This document shows, one piece after another, positions 32,971 to 42,935 of a stretch of DNA of 64,000 nucleotides (within the stretch, counting starts at the first letter, position 1; each line of letters opens with the position of its first letter). The stretch spans positions 1 to 64,000 of the forward strand of contig JAJDAD010000049.1 in NCBI GenBank assembly GCA_029262055.1, read 5' to 3'. Made by a program: the position numbers and the translations under genes. Source of the stretch: Candidatus Zhuqueibacterota bacterium (GTDB taxonomy: Bacteria > Zhuqueibacterota > Zhuqueibacteria > Oceanimicrobiales > Oceanimicrobiaceae). A model generated the notes under the pieces. It made no database searches, was not told the origin of the DNA, and saw only the letters and a program-made list of their open reading frames with translations.

Positions 32971-35307
32971 TTAAAAACTGCGTCCAAATACGAAATGTGG
33001 CTTCCAATCGCCAAACTTATTGCCTGTAGCAGGATCAACGTTATCAAATCCATAGGCGTAGTCAAAGCCGATAATGCCCAGCATAGGCATGAAAATTCTA
33101 AGCCCGACTCCCACGGAACGGCGCAAGTCGAAAATGTCTGTACGGTCTAAATCTTCCCATGTATTTCCCGCTTCAGCAAACGCCAAACCAAAAATGGTCG
33201 GATTGGGAGAAATAGGAAAGCGCAGCTCAGTGCCGTACTTAAACATGACCTTGCCACCATCGCCTTGAAAACGACCACCAGACAACGGGTCGTCGTAACC
33301 ACGCAGCGGAATGGAGCGTGAGAGTCCTTCGCCGCCCATGAAAAAACGCTCCAGGAACGGAATATTGTCAACGTCGCTACCAAAACCTTCAATATAGCCG
33401 AATTGAAAGTTATTAAAGAGAATAAAATTCAGGAATGCGGGCGTGAACCATTCGTTTTGGATAATGTGCTTGTGGAAACTGACGGTGCCACCAATTGGAC
33501 CACCGGCCAGCTCAGTGGAAAGCGAAAACCGGGAACCCGAAGTGGGAAACTCGGGCCGGTCCAGGCTATTCCTGGAAATGATCTGTGTCACTCCGCTGAT
33601 GGTCAGTGGCCAGTCCTGGCGCGCAGCCTGTGAGTCCAGCAACTGGTCAACAAAATTGGACAGGTCCGTCCGATCGATTCTATAAATCCAGTCGGCGCGG
33701 AAAAAGTTGTCCGGCCAACGCAGTCGGCGCCCGAGACGAACGCTACCGCCCTGGCTCCGCTGGTCGTATCCGATAAATCTGCGGTCACGCTTGGTGTCAA
33801 AAAGACTGACCCCAACAAGCGTCGGAGTGTCCAGAAACCACGGCTCTGTAAACGACACTTGAAAAGACCGAAAAGCGCGCCCAAAATTCCAGTCAAAACT
33901 GACGGTCTGGCCATTACCCAGAAAATTATTCATGGTCACACCGATACTTCCGATGAGCTTGTCACGCTCACTGAATCCGGCGGACATGTTTGCGGTGTCG
34001 GTTGACTTTTCCTCGACCTCCAGAAGAATATCGACTTCATCGTCGTTTATGGGCTGAACATCCGGCCTGACGTCGCCAAAATAATTGAGGACAAAGATCT
34101 CGCGCTGGCTGCGCACCAAAGCCTCCCGGCTAAAAGTGTCGCCAGGGTGAATCCTGAGCGAACGCCGGATAACTTTGTCCTTGGTTTTTGTGTTTCCCGA
34201 AATATGGATCTTGTTGATTTTGACCGCGTTTCCCTCAACCACGCGAAAGTGAAGATCAACCGTATCCACGCTCACCGGCGTTTCCTGTGGCGTGACGCGC
34301 GCGTAGATATAGCCGGCGTCGTAATACAGATTGCCGACTTTCTCGAATACGGCCTGTTGAATCTTCTCCTTGTTGTAAACGTCGCCCCTTTGAAAACCAA
34401 GGTAATCGTCCAGAAAGTCATCGACATAAATCTCGTTGCCGGCCCAGGTAATGTCACCGAAAAAATAACGAGTACCCTCGTCAACCCAGATATCGATGTA
34501 CATTTCCCGCTTCTCGTCATCGTAATGAATCGAATCGCGCAGGACCTCCGCCTCTCTGAACCCTTCCTTGCTGTAAAAAGCGATGAGGTTTTTCAGATCC
34601 TCCTGGTACTTCTCCTTATCAAAGTCCCCGCCACCGAAGAATAGAAAGCCATTTTCCGAAGTGTCTTTCAGTTGTTTGCTTAGTTTCTTGTTTGAAAAAT
34701 TGGAGCTGCCGTGGAAAGTTATACGCTCGATGACGACCTTGTTGCCCTCCCGGATTCTAAACCTGAGAACCCGCTTGCCAGCTTTGGCCCCCTCTCGGGT
34801 TGCCGAATTCACCTCAGCCAACAAGTAGCCCTTTTCGTGATAGAGCTTCTTGATTTTGTTTTCAGCGCGCCTAACTTCCTTGGGACCAAGGACCTGCCCC
34901 CGGTAAAAATCCAGTTCCTTTTCGATGTCCTTTTTCTTGATCTTGTCATTGCCCTCCAGCTCGATTCTTTCGAGCCGTGGGTACTCTGCCACTTTTATCG
35001 TCAAATAGACCGCGCTGCCGATCTCGCGGTCCAGCAGGATCTGAATATCTGAAAACAAGTTCAGGCCCCACAACTGCTTGACTGCTTTTTGCAGGTCCTC
35101 GCCTGTCACCTTCTCGTTTTCTGCCAGCCCGGAATTTAGTTTGACGAAATTTGCATCCGCCGTTACGTTGCCTTCCACTGAAATGGCCGCTATATTGATT
35201 TCCCGCCGCGGTGCCCCGGCCTGGGCCAGCAAAAGACCGGTGGTGGCAAGGACAATCACCAGGCTTGCAGCACCTCTCAAAACCTGCATCGCAAAACCTC
35301 TGCGCAT
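32971..35307 (-). CDS. bamA: Outer-membrane protein assembly factor BamA
   Basis: Central subunit of the machine that inserts beta-barrel proteins. The 778-residue precursor has a signal peptide, five POTRA repeats (about 35-420; strands such as INIAAISVEGN and RIEIELEGN-like), and a C-terminal barrel ending in Phe (HFVFGRSF). The ATG at 35307 is used because GAGGAG stands 7 nt before it; a TTG five codons upstream has no site. A possible promoter lies at 35392-35421. Neighbours are tamB-like upstream and skp downstream. Confidence 0.96.
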   Translation of the reverse strand: MRRGFAMQVLRGAASLVIVLATTGLLLAQAGAPRREINIAAISVEGNVTADANFVKLNSGLAENEKVTGEDLQKAVKQLWGLNLFSDIQILLDREIGSAVYLTIKVAEYPRLERIELEGNDKIKKKDIEKELDFYRGQVLGPKEVRRAENKIKKLYHEKGYLLAEVNSATREGAKAGKRVLRFRIREGNKVVIERITFHGSSNFSNKKLSKQLKDTSENGFLFFGGGDFDKEKYQEDLKNLIAFYSKEGFREAEVLRDSIHYDDEKREMYIDIWVDEGTRYFFGDITWAGNEIYVDDFLDDYLGFQRGDVYNKEKIQQAVFEKVGNLYYDAGYIYARVTPQETPVSVDTVDLHFRVVEGNAVKINKIHISGNTKTKDKVIRRSLRIHPGDTFSREALVRSQREIFVLNYFGDVRPDVQPINDDEVDILLEVEEKSTDTANMSAGFSERDKLIGSIGVTMNNFLGNGQTVSFDWNFGRAFRSFQVSFTEPWFLDTPTLVGVSLFDTKRDRRFIGYDQRSQGGSVRLGRRLRWPDNFFRADWIYRIDRTDLSNFVDQLLDSQAARQDWPLTISGVTQIISRNSLDRPEFPTSGSRFSLSTELAGGPIGGTVSFHKHIIQNEWFTPAFLNFILFNNFQFGYIEGFGSDVDNIPFLERFFMGGEGLSRSIPLRGYDDPLSGGRFQGDGGKVMFKYGTELRFPISPNPTIFGLAFAEAGNTWEDLDRTDIFDLRRSVGVGLRIFMPMLGIIGFDYAYGFDNVDPATGNKFGDWKPHFVFGRSF

Positions 35308-35391
35308 ACTAATACTCCTCAAAAACGCTAAACATCAGTATTTAAGAAAAAGAACACATCCTCTAACAACACGCCGATTGAAAAAGTTCAA

Positions 35392-35421
35392 AATATACGG
35401 TTGTTCAAGTATGATTAGCAA
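35392..35421 (-). promoter_or_regulatory. Possible bamA promoter
   Basis: Minus strand: TTGCTA (35416-35421), 18 nt, TATATT (35392-35397), in the 117-nt gap after the tamB-like stop. It would give a leader of about 75 nt. Confidence 0.45.
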
Positions 35422-35424
35422 CCC

Positions 35425-38400
35425 CTAAAAAGGAAAAGAATGCCGGACAAAGACTTTCTTGTCATCTTTGTGGGTTTCCAGAAGCGTGTTATAATCATAC
35501 TCCATTTGAAGCAGCCATTTTTTGTTTAGTCGATACTCCAGCCCTACAATGTGCTGCAAACCAATGCCCTTATCCTGAAACTGGTAATCAATACCCGCCT
35601 TCAGTTGTCCGGTGTAGAGAAAGTAGAGGTCATTGGTCAGGTATTTGCCCAGGGACAGGCGACTGCTGCGCAGGAACGCCAGGGATGACCTGAGCTGATC
35701 ATTGTTGAAATTAGAATCCAAAAAGTTCTGAGTAATAGCATAGCTAAACCGGACTACGTCCAACTGCAAGGTTTTCTCTAATTCACGCTCCACCGGCCGC
35801 AGCAGGGGCCGGAATAAAAAGTTGTCAGTCGTGGAGCCGACGGCCCGCCGCGCTTGTTCATCAATATTGTCGGAGGAATATCCCAGGGAAGCAATCAAGT
35901 CGCCCTGGGTTTCATCATAGGTTGGGAACTCCGAAGAAAGTTTTATATTAATCCGGTCCCAGGAACCTTGCCCAACTTCCTGCCCGGTCTCGTCAACCGT
36001 AAAGAATGTGAGGTAAACATCGCTCGGCACATTGGTAGAATCACGAACGACAGTCCAGGCGCGGCCATAGACGTTTGGGTAGAGCGAGATCCGGTTGAAT
36101 TCCGCGCCGACCTTATCCACCCGGAAACTCAGGTCGAGATAATCTATATCTCCGCGGATGGATTCAACTCTACCACCAATTACCAGCGTGGAATCCTTCA
36201 TTATTCCCTTAAATTCCAGGCGGCTAGTCCGCTTATCAACTTCCATATCCACAAACACGCCTGCCGGAAATTGTCGTACATAGCGCGTATCGCCCTCCGA
36301 TGTCACCGAAACATCCCAGTCGAGGTTATTCATGATATTGACTGCAACAGGGTTGCCCTCTCCCGCACCTTCATCAAATGGAAACATGACATTGGCATCG
36401 CGCGCCAGTATACTGCCGCGCACCTTGGGTCTGCGCCAGGGACCGGTCACGAAGAAGTCCTCACCCGGTTCATGCCCCTGGAATTCGTAAACCCCTTCTT
36501 CACGCGCCTGCATCAGCCCGGGAATGTGTAACGGAACGCCGTTATCCGGTGTTAGCAGGATCAAGGCGCCGAGACTCAAATCGTCATCAACGATGCGCAG
36601 GGGCTCATAACTTTGGCCCCCATACTCAGCAACTCTGGTGTTCTTAATCTGGAATGGCTTACGCTTGACGGTGCCGACCAGATTATGAATATCCAGGAAG
36701 TAGCCATCGGCAGCCACCTCAAAATCGGCCTGGATGTTCTCGACTTTTTTTGCAACGCTGGACAGCCGGAGCTCCCCGTCAACCACCTTCAGCCTGGTTC
36801 CGGAAAAGTCCGGCTCTTTGTAACCACCGGCCATCTTCAAGTCCAGGTGGCCCTGACTTTTGGAGTCTCCAAAAATCTCCGCCATGTCCGGCAGCAGCGC
36901 CAGAAAGTTGCCATCCCCCGACGCGTCGAGAGAAACCGGGATGCCGCCACGCAAAGGCAGCCGCGCCGCGCCATTCAGGACAAACTCACCCTCCTTCCGC
37001 AGTTCGGCATGTCCCACATTGAGCATTCGTTTGGAAATATACGACCCATTGCCGGATCCCTCTTCGCCGAAATGAAGCCCTATCTCATCAAACTCCAACA
37101 TCAGAATCTTAGCGTTGTGCACGATAGCGCTGCCGAACAGGGGGACCTGCGGCAGCTTGCCCTTCAGCTTTACCTGCACCATAGCGTCACCGGATACGAC
37201 CCGGTTCGACGTTGTGAACAGGGCGAGCACCTCTTCCACCCGGACGTTGGTCCCGGCAATGGCTGCATCGATTTCAGCGGAGGCAAAATCATAGAAGCCC
37301 TCTCCAATGATACTGAGGGAGTCTGTTTCCGCATCCTCGACAACAAACTTCTCGACCCTGATCTGAGATGTGTCTCCGGCAAAACTGAATTGCCCGGTTA
37401 AGGGCCCGACATCGCCCACAAAACCATCCAGAAGCCAGAAGTTCCCATCATAGGCTGCGGCACCCTTTGTACCCTCTATGGCGATTTTCCCGAACAAGTT
37501 GCCGCGATAATGATCGTCAACCCTGCCCATCAGCGCATTTATGAAGCTCATTTCCAGGGCGGAAAGTGAGAACTCGCCATGAATCTGATCGTCCTCATCT
37601 GTATTGATCCGGCCCTCAAACCAGTCTCCGAACTCAACGTGGTTTAGATTCAACGTGCCACCGGAAAGGTCGAAATCAAATGCGCCGGCCACACTGCTCG
37701 CAGAGTTTGGCAAGAGTACGGCATCCCCCCGGTTCACGATCTTTCCAGACTCGCTGCTTGAATCCATCTGCAGGCTGAATATTTTCTCGTAGTTGCTTTT
37801 TCTATATCCGTCCACGGTGGAGACAGCATTTGCGGCAACACCTTCAACTGTCAGATTTAGCTTAAAGCGGTCGGAGAAAAACTTTGCCAAAGGGTTGTCC
37901 ACCAGCGCGACGAGCCGTTCTATATCCGTGGCCTCAATGCTGTATTTCGGCCTGCTTGAGACGCTGTCGGCGGCGGCGGTTAAGTGCAAATCGCTCCCGG
38001 GTGATGAAACGGTAAAAGCCAGCCCGTCCTGACTAAACCGGAAGTTACCATCGAGACCCAGACTGTCGGCGTCGCTGCCGGTCACCTTGGCCAGCAATGT
38101 TCCGGTGCTCACCGGCCTTCTGACCGGACCAAATACTTTGATCTGCGAGATGCCGGTACAGCTTGACACGCCGGTCAAGCCCAGGCGGCGGAAGTCAGCG
38201 GCGAACTCGCCGGCTATATTCAGGTCGAAGTCGACTATCTTCTCCGGTGACAAGAAGTCGACACTGCCTGACCCGGAAAGCAAGGCATCATCAATGTTGA
38301 CCGACAGGTTCTCAAACCGCAACGACGAGCTGCTAAACGAAAGGTCGACGTCGAGACCGCTTAGGTTCTTGTTGCGTAGCTTCAAAGTCTGTGAAACAAT

Positions 38401-39531
38401 GCTCCCATGAATCTTTGGCTGCTCGACAGATTCCGAGATGGTGACATCCACCGAGGCGGCACCCGAGATTGGCAAACGCTCGCCGGGGAGCAATCTTTCA
38501 AGAAAAGACGTAACGTCAAGGCTGTCTGAGCTAAGCCGTATATCCAGGCTTGGCTGCAAAAAATTATTGATTGTACCACTGAGCAAGGTAGGCGACCCGT
38601 TTAAACGTTGCCGGCTACTCACGACTTGAATGTTCCTGTCCTGGATCTCAGCCTGCAGTGCAATATCCTCAATGTAAAGATGCTCACTGCCTATGCGCAT
38701 TTCTCCACCTTCGAGGGCAACTGTGCCGTCGAGATGAAACCCCTTGCTCGGCGCTGCTTTTTCGGTAATCGAAATGTGGCCATCCACTAATCCCGAGCCT
38801 ACTTCGACATAATCCGGCAGGAGGAAGGGCAGGCCATCTGCCAGCTCATAGTCGTTCAAGTCGACATTGACGTAATCAATGCCCCCGCGCCCGAGATCTA
38901 TCTGGCCGTAAATGATGGTGTTATACTCATCACTTTCGAAAACATGGCCGGCAAGACGGAGCCTGGCCTTGTCTTTGTAATCTGTCGAGGCCCAACCACT
39001 GATCTCGGTTGCAACCAGGACGCTTTCGTCCGTGTGGAAGTTCAGAAGCTCTATCCGGCCCTCATCAATGGTTATCCTCTTGATAAAGTCGTACTCCTTG
39101 ATGGCTGAGCGATAGCGCTTTTCTGCCTCTTCGGAAAGGTGTAGTGACAAATCGACATCGCCCTGGACGGCCTGCTCCGGATCATAAAACAGCGTCAGGG
39201 TTGGTCGCGTCACAGTTATCTCCTCCGCAACCTTCGCGGCTCCGCGGCTACCTTTAAGCAAGCTTGCCAGACTGTAGCCCACCTGAAGCTCTCCCACCCG
39301 AATCTCGTAGGGTGCATCGGCAAGCGCAAGCTTGATGCCTTCAAAGTTCACCGTGCCAAGTCCGAGGCGCATTTTTTCGACACTAAAGCCCTCGCCAAGC
39401 GTAGACTGGATCCTGGACAAGAAGAGGGTCTGCAGACCATCGTTGATGCGAAACAGATTCCACCCGCTATAAAGTACAAACGCAATGAAGAGAAGAAGAA
39501 GGAGAGGGGTTATGAGCAGTTTACGAACCAT
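35425..39531 (-). CDS. TamB-like translocation and assembly module protein (AsmA/DUF490)
   Basis: A large periplasm-spanning protein of 1368 residues. An N-terminal membrane anchor (LLITPLLLLLFIAFVLY) is followed by about 1000 residues of repeating beta-strands, and then the conserved DUF490 domain (about 1000-1340) containing FKGIMKDSTLVIGGRVES and FRVDKVGAEFN. The last residues are RHSFPF. TamB-type proteins shape a lipid-conducting groove between the membranes and help barrel assembly. The ATG at 39531 places the anchor at the start; a GTG 16 codons upstream is also open. Located between uppS and bamA. Confidence 0.9.
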   Translation of the reverse strand: MVRKLLITPLLLLLFIAFVLYSGWNLFRINDGLQTLFLSRIQSTLGEGFSVEKMRLGLGTVNFEGIKLALADAPYEIRVGELQVGYSLASLLKGSRGAAKVAEEITVTRPTLTLFYDPEQAVQGDVDLSLHLSEEAEKRYRSAIKEYDFIKRITIDEGRIELLNFHTDESVLVATEISGWASTDYKDKARLRLAGHVFESDEYNTIIYGQIDLGRGGIDYVNVDLNDYELADGLPFLLPDYVEVGSGLVDGHISITEKAAPSKGFHLDGTVALEGGEMRIGSEHLYIEDIALQAEIQDRNIQVVSSRQRLNGSPTLLSGTINNFLQPSLDIRLSSDSLDVTSFLERLLPGERLPISGAASVDVTISESVEQPKIHGSIVSQTLKLRNKNLSGLDVDLSFSSSSLRFENLSVNIDDALLSGSGSVDFLSPEKIVDFDLNIAGEFAADFRRLGLTGVSSCTGISQIKVFGPVRRPVSTGTLLAKVTGSDADSLGLDGNFRFSQDGLAFTVSSPGSDLHLTAAADSVSSRPKYSIEATDIERLVALVDNPLAKFFSDRFKLNLTVEGVAANAVSTVDGYRKSNYEKIFSLQMDSSSESGKIVNRGDAVLLPNSASSVAGAFDFDLSGGTLNLNHVEFGDWFEGRINTDEDDQIHGEFSLSALEMSFINALMGRVDDHYRGNLFGKIAIEGTKGAAAYDGNFWLLDGFVGDVGPLTGQFSFAGDTSQIRVEKFVVEDAETDSLSIIGEGFYDFASAEIDAAIAGTNVRVEEVLALFTTSNRVVSGDAMVQVKLKGKLPQVPLFGSAIVHNAKILMLEFDEIGLHFGEEGSGNGSYISKRMLNVGHAELRKEGEFVLNGAARLPLRGGIPVSLDASGDGNFLALLPDMAEIFGDSKSQGHLDLKMAGGYKEPDFSGTRLKVVDGELRLSSVAKKVENIQADFEVAADGYFLDIHNLVGTVKRKPFQIKNTRVAEYGGQSYEPLRIVDDDLSLGALILLTPDNGVPLHIPGLMQAREEGVYEFQGHEPGEDFFVTGPWRRPKVRGSILARDANVMFPFDEGAGEGNPVAVNIMNNLDWDVSVTSEGDTRYVRQFPAGVFVDMEVDKRTSRLEFKGIMKDSTLVIGGRVESIRGDIDYLDLSFRVDKVGAEFNRISLYPNVYGRAWTVVRDSTNVPSDVYLTFFTVDETGQEVGQGSWDRINIKLSSEFPTYDETQGDLIASLGYSSDNIDEQARRAVGSTTDNFLFRPLLRPVERELEKTLQLDVVRFSYAITQNFLDSNFNNDQLRSSLAFLRSSRLSLGKYLTNDLYFLYTGQLKAGIDYQFQDKGIGLQHIVGLEYRLNKKWLLQMEYDYNTLLETHKDDKKVFVRHSFPF

Positions 39532-39603
39532 AAGTCTCAGGAGCCAATGCGTAACGATGGTCAAACAATCAGGTGTCACAGATACAACAAAAAGCCCGCG
39601 CTC

Positions 39604-40380
39604 TTAAGACACCGCTTCCAGACGTTCCACCTGGACCTGCTCGCTCACTTTGCCGAACCGGCGCTCGCGACTTTGGTAAGAGCGGATGGCTTCAAAAAAC
39701 TGGGTGCGCCGGAAGTCCGGCCACAAAAAATTCGACACAAAGATCTCGGTGTATGCCAATTGCCAGAGCAAGAAGTTGCTAAGTCGCAATTCGCCACTGG
39801 TTCGGATCAAGAGATCCGGATCGGGAATATCTGCCGTGTAAAGATTGCCGGTTACCAGATCTTCGTCGATGTCTTCTATGTTGATCTCTCCGGCTGCCAC
39901 CTTGCGTGCGATGCGGTACACTGAGTCGGTGATCTCCCGTCTGCTGCTGTAGCTCAACGCAAGGTTGAGCGTCAGGCCCGTATTGTTTTGTAAACGCTTG
40001 ACGGCGTGTTCCATCGCAAAGCGCGCAGCCGACGGCAGGTCCGATAATCTGCCTAACACCTTTAAACGGACATTGTTTTGCGCAAGATCGTCGACCTCGG
40101 AACGAATTGTGTTCAACAGAAGCCGCATCAAAGCAGCGACCTCGCTCTTGGGCCGGCTCCAGTTTTCAGTCGAAAAAGTATACAGGGTCAAATAGGAAAC
40201 GCCTATTTCCCCAGCAGCACGAACAATCTCGCGTACCGAATTTATTCCCTCTTTATGTCCTTCGACACGGGAATGGTCGCGACTGCGCGCCCAGCGGCCA
40301 TTACCATCCATGATAATTGCCACATGCGCGGGAATGTTCCCGGATTCTATAATAAAGCTCTTTGTGTGTTCATCACCCAT
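39604..40380 (-). CDS. uppS: Undecaprenyl diphosphate synthase (cis-prenyltransferase)
   Basis: Makes the C55 carrier lipid for cell-wall and surface polysaccharides. The 258-residue enzyme has IIMDGNGRWARSRDHSRVEGH with catalytic Asp25, LTLYTFSTENWSRP, LNLALSYSSRREI and the C-terminal DLLIRTSGELRLSNFLLWQLAYTE pattern. The start ATG at 40380 follows AAGGA. It is the first minus-strand gene left of a divergent intergenic region and probably opens the uppS-tamB transcript; in many bacteria uppS precedes cdsA-dxr-rseP-bamA, and here dxr and rseP lie at the other end of the block. Confidence 0.96.
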   Translation of the reverse strand: MGDEHTKSFIIESGNIPAHVAIIMDGNGRWARSRDHSRVEGHKEGINSVREIVRAAGEIGVSYLTLYTFSTENWSRPKSEVAALMRLLLNTIRSEVDDLAQNNVRLKVLGRLSDLPSAARFAMEHAVKRLQNNTGLTLNLALSYSSRREITDSVYRIARKVAAGEINIEDIDEDLVTGNLYTADIPDPDLLIRTSGELRLSNFLLWQLAYTEIFVSNFLWPDFRRTQFFEAIRSYQSRERRFGKVSEQVQVERLEAVS

Positions 40381-40751
40381 TTGGCATCCTTAGCTTAGTT
40401 AGCGGCGAACAAACAAGGTAACAGAGAGGAGCGACAAAATCAAGAACGATCTCCACTTAGAGGGCACCGGCTGTTATGGCTGAATGACATACCTTATTGC
40501 ACAGTAGAACACTCACAAAAGTTTCCGCATTCGCCACGTGAAAGAGACAAAAAGCCCAGGGCCACAGATGTTTTGGAAGGGTTAAATTTGTGTTGACATA
40601 CCTCTCTGTTTTGTTTATTATAGACATTACCGATCACAGAACGCTAAAACGCACATTCATTGCAATTAATTAACGAATCCTCCGGACTTTGGGCAGCAGC
40701 TACGCGCGCGGCAACGGTCCAAATATCCTTATTAAAACCTGAAGCCTTGAC
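40381..40751. other. Divergent intergenic region between uppS and the OmpA-domain gene
   Basis: This 371-nt region holds no gene I can support. It carries the plus-strand promoter at 40593-40621. A promoter for uppS on the other strand is expected but no good match was found. The 130-nt leader of the plus-strand gene has no recognised riboswitch. Confidence 0.6.
40593..40621 (+). promoter_or_regulatory. Strong sigma70-type promoter of the OmpA-domain gene
   Basis: TTGACA (40593-40598), a 17-nt spacer and TATTAT (40616-40621). The -35 is a perfect consensus. The start would be near 40628, about 125 nt before the ATG. Confidence 0.8.
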
Positions 40752-42245
40752 ATGAGCCCTATAGCAATCAAACCGGGATGGCTAATCCCGATCGTAGCGG
40801 TAGCTTTGGCCACCCTGGCGCCGGACGGCCTGATGCCCGTCCTCGCCCAGGACGACTCCTCTCTGAAGGCATCCCTGTTCGCCGAAACCGACAAACTGTT
40901 GACCAATGTACAAGCCGAGCAGGCAAACTTGCTGGCGCCTGAGAACTTCAAGAAAGCAATGGGTAGTTACGGGCGTGCCTTAAAGGACTTTCAAAAAAAG
41001 AAGGGGATAAACCAGATCGAGAAGAGCCTGGCGGAAGTCCGCAACCGTCTGCGCAAGTGTCTCGAAACCGCCCGGATTGGCCATGTAACTTTTGAGACTA
41101 CGTTGAAAGCGCGCGAGGATGCCCTTAAGGCCAATGCGCCGGAGTATTCGCGGGAGGCATACAATCGTGCCGAGGCTGAATTCACTGCCGCTGCAAAGAA
41201 ATTGGAGCGGAACGATATCAGGGGAGCCAAAAGCAAAATCATAGAAATTGATGGCCTTTACAGGCAAGCAGAGTTGCAGGCGATAAAGATAAGTATTATC
41301 GGGCAAGTCAGAAACTTGATGCGCGAAGCCAAGAACGTGAAAGCGGATGAAGCGACGCCCATCAGCTACGCCAACGCCCTCAGGTTGCTGAATGAGGCGG
41401 AGGCGATCCTCAACAGCAATCGCCGTTCGGCATCCAATGCCAAAGAAAAGGCGGAAAAGGCGGAGCTGGAGGCACGGCACGCAATATATCTGACCCGCGA
41501 AATCAGACGACTACGGAAAAACCCCAGGGACTGGGAAAACTACATCCTGGATCGCGAAGTGCTCATCGAAGAAATCGCGCGAGAGCTGGGCTTTGAAACT
41601 CACTTCGACAGCGGTCCTGACAAGCCATTGAGAAATATTCTGAATATCTCAAAAGCCCTGCAGACCGAAAAAAGAGAGCTCTTGCAAGAAGTAACAGAAA
41701 AAAACCAGGAAATAGACAAGCTCCAGGCAGAACTAAAACAGTACCACGAAAAGGAACGCGGCCTGCAGGCAGAACTTGAGGAAAAGCAGTACAGGTTGGA
41801 AATTAAACGCAAACATGAAGAACTTATCCATTCCGTAGAACAGATGTTTACGAACAGCCAGGCGGTCGTCCTGCGGAAAGGAGACGATATCATAGTCCGG
41901 TTGATTGGGTTGACCTTTCCATCGGGCAAGTCCACAATCAAACCCGATTTTTTTGGATTGCTGGCGACAGTACAAAGGGCCTTGCGAAAGTTCCCCAGTT
42001 CACCGCTGACCATCGAAGGACACACCGACGCCATCGGCGACGACCGCTATAACGAGAACTTGTCCTACGAGAGAGCCATTGCCGTCAAAAAGTACCTGCT
42101 GGCAAACATGGGATTGGATGACAGTCGAATTACGTCCCTCGGCTACGGCGAATCGAGGCCCATCGCCAGCAACGAAACCGATATGGGGCGGGCACAAAAC
42201 CGACGTATCGATATCGTCATATCCCTTAACCAACAGACTCTTTAA
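40752..42245 (+). CDS. OmpA-domain envelope protein with coiled-coil N-terminal region
   Basis: A 497-residue exported protein. The signal peptide ends VLA-QDD (about residue 32). Residues 35-240 are helical, with DUF4398-like repeats (NFKKAMGSYGRALKDF, YSREAYNRAEAEFTAAAKKL). A coiled coil spans 300-365 (ALQTEKRELLQEVTEKNQE). The C-terminal OmpA/MotB domain (about 380-492) has GHTDAIGDDRYNENLSYERA and the NRRIDIVI Arg that grips diaminopimelate of peptidoglycan. It probably tethers the outer membrane to the wall. Its strong promoter suggests high expression. Confidence 0.9.
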   Translation: MSPIAIKPGWLIPIVAVALATLAPDGLMPVLAQDDSSLKASLFAETDKLLTNVQAEQANLLAPENFKKAMGSYGRALKDFQKKKGINQIEKSLAEVRNRLRKCLETARIGHVTFETTLKAREDALKANAPEYSREAYNRAEAEFTAAAKKLERNDIRGAKSKIIEIDGLYRQAELQAIKISIIGQVRNLMREAKNVKADEATPISYANALRLLNEAEAILNSNRRSASNAKEKAEKAELEARHAIYLTREIRRLRKNPRDWENYILDREVLIEEIARELGFETHFDSGPDKPLRNILNISKALQTEKRELLQEVTEKNQEIDKLQAELKQYHEKERGLQAELEEKQYRLEIKRKHEELIHSVEQMFTNSQAVVLRKGDDIIVRLIGLTFPSGKSTIKPDFFGLLATVQRALRKFPSSPLTIEGHTDAIGDDRYNENLSYERAIAVKKYLLANMGLDDSRITSLGYGESRPIASNETDMGRAQNRRIDIVISLNQQTL

Positions 42246-42366
42246 GTGAAAGGGAGCGGCAAACCGGGGCCGCCAAAAGACAAAAAGTGATTGCTTTTGA
42301 TCGAGGAATTTTTTATCTGTCTATTCAACGTTCTTGGCTCAAATGTCCACAACCCGCACAACAAGT

Positions 42367-42891
42367 ATGAAAAAAACTGTTTTTAGTCTAGTAGCCCTGA
42401 CAGGCTTGGTCATGGCCACCCTGAACCCCCTGCCAGCTCAATCAAAACAGGGAACAAACATCGACGTCGCAAAGGCGCTGTCAAACCCGAGAGTTGAAAG
42501 CATTGTCAGCCTGTTAGGCCTCGACCCGAACAAATTCGACATGAGTCATTCATATTCTTTGTCTTTTGCTTCGGCCGGGGGCAACACCTATAATCAGGGG
42601 CTCTACCTGAACACTATGACCTACAAACTCCTGCCGCCGCTTACTGTTCGCATGCAGTTTGGCCTCCTGCACCAACCGTTTGGCAGCAACCTCGGTGGTA
42701 ACACGAATCAGGCCCAGGCGTTTATTTCCAGCGCTGGAGTTGAGTTTAACCCTACAGAGAACCTCAAGATGCAATTTGAGTATAGCCGCAGGCCAGGCTC
42801 CTACTACTACAACCCGGCTTTTAGAGATCCGATCAGCAGAAACCGCGCCTGGTTTGACCACGAAATCGATGACAAGAAAGACCAACAGTAA
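42367..42891 (+). CDS. Small exported protein of unknown function
   Basis: The 174-residue protein begins MKKTVFSLVALTGLVMATLN, a signal peptide likely cut after PLPAQS. The mature part has four or five amphipathic strands (YSLSFASAGGNTYNQGLYLN, LTVRMQFGLLHQPFG, LKMQFEYSRRPGSYYYN), which suggests a small beta-barrel or an outer-membrane-associated sheet, and an acidic tail. An ATG at 42343 would add eight residues; neither start has a clear ribosome site. No family recognised. It lies between the OmpA-domain gene and the LytR_C-domain gene on the same strand. Confidence 0.72.
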   Translation: MKKTVFSLVALTGLVMATLNPLPAQSKQGTNIDVAKALSNPRVESIVSLLGLDPNKFDMSHSYSLSFASAGGNTYNQGLYLNTMTYKLLPPLTVRMQFGLLHQPFGSNLGGNTNQAQAFISSAGVEFNPTENLKMQFEYSRRPGSYYYNPAFRDPISRNRAWFDHEIDDKKDQQ

Positions 42892-42935
42892 TACTGCAAC
42901 GAGCCCGCTACTAATGACTGCACTTGAGGAAGAGG

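Noticed and set aside
36613-37401. 262-codon plus-strand reading frame opposite the tamB-like gene
   Set aside because: Shadow of the minus-strand gene; composition and lack of motifs argue against coding.
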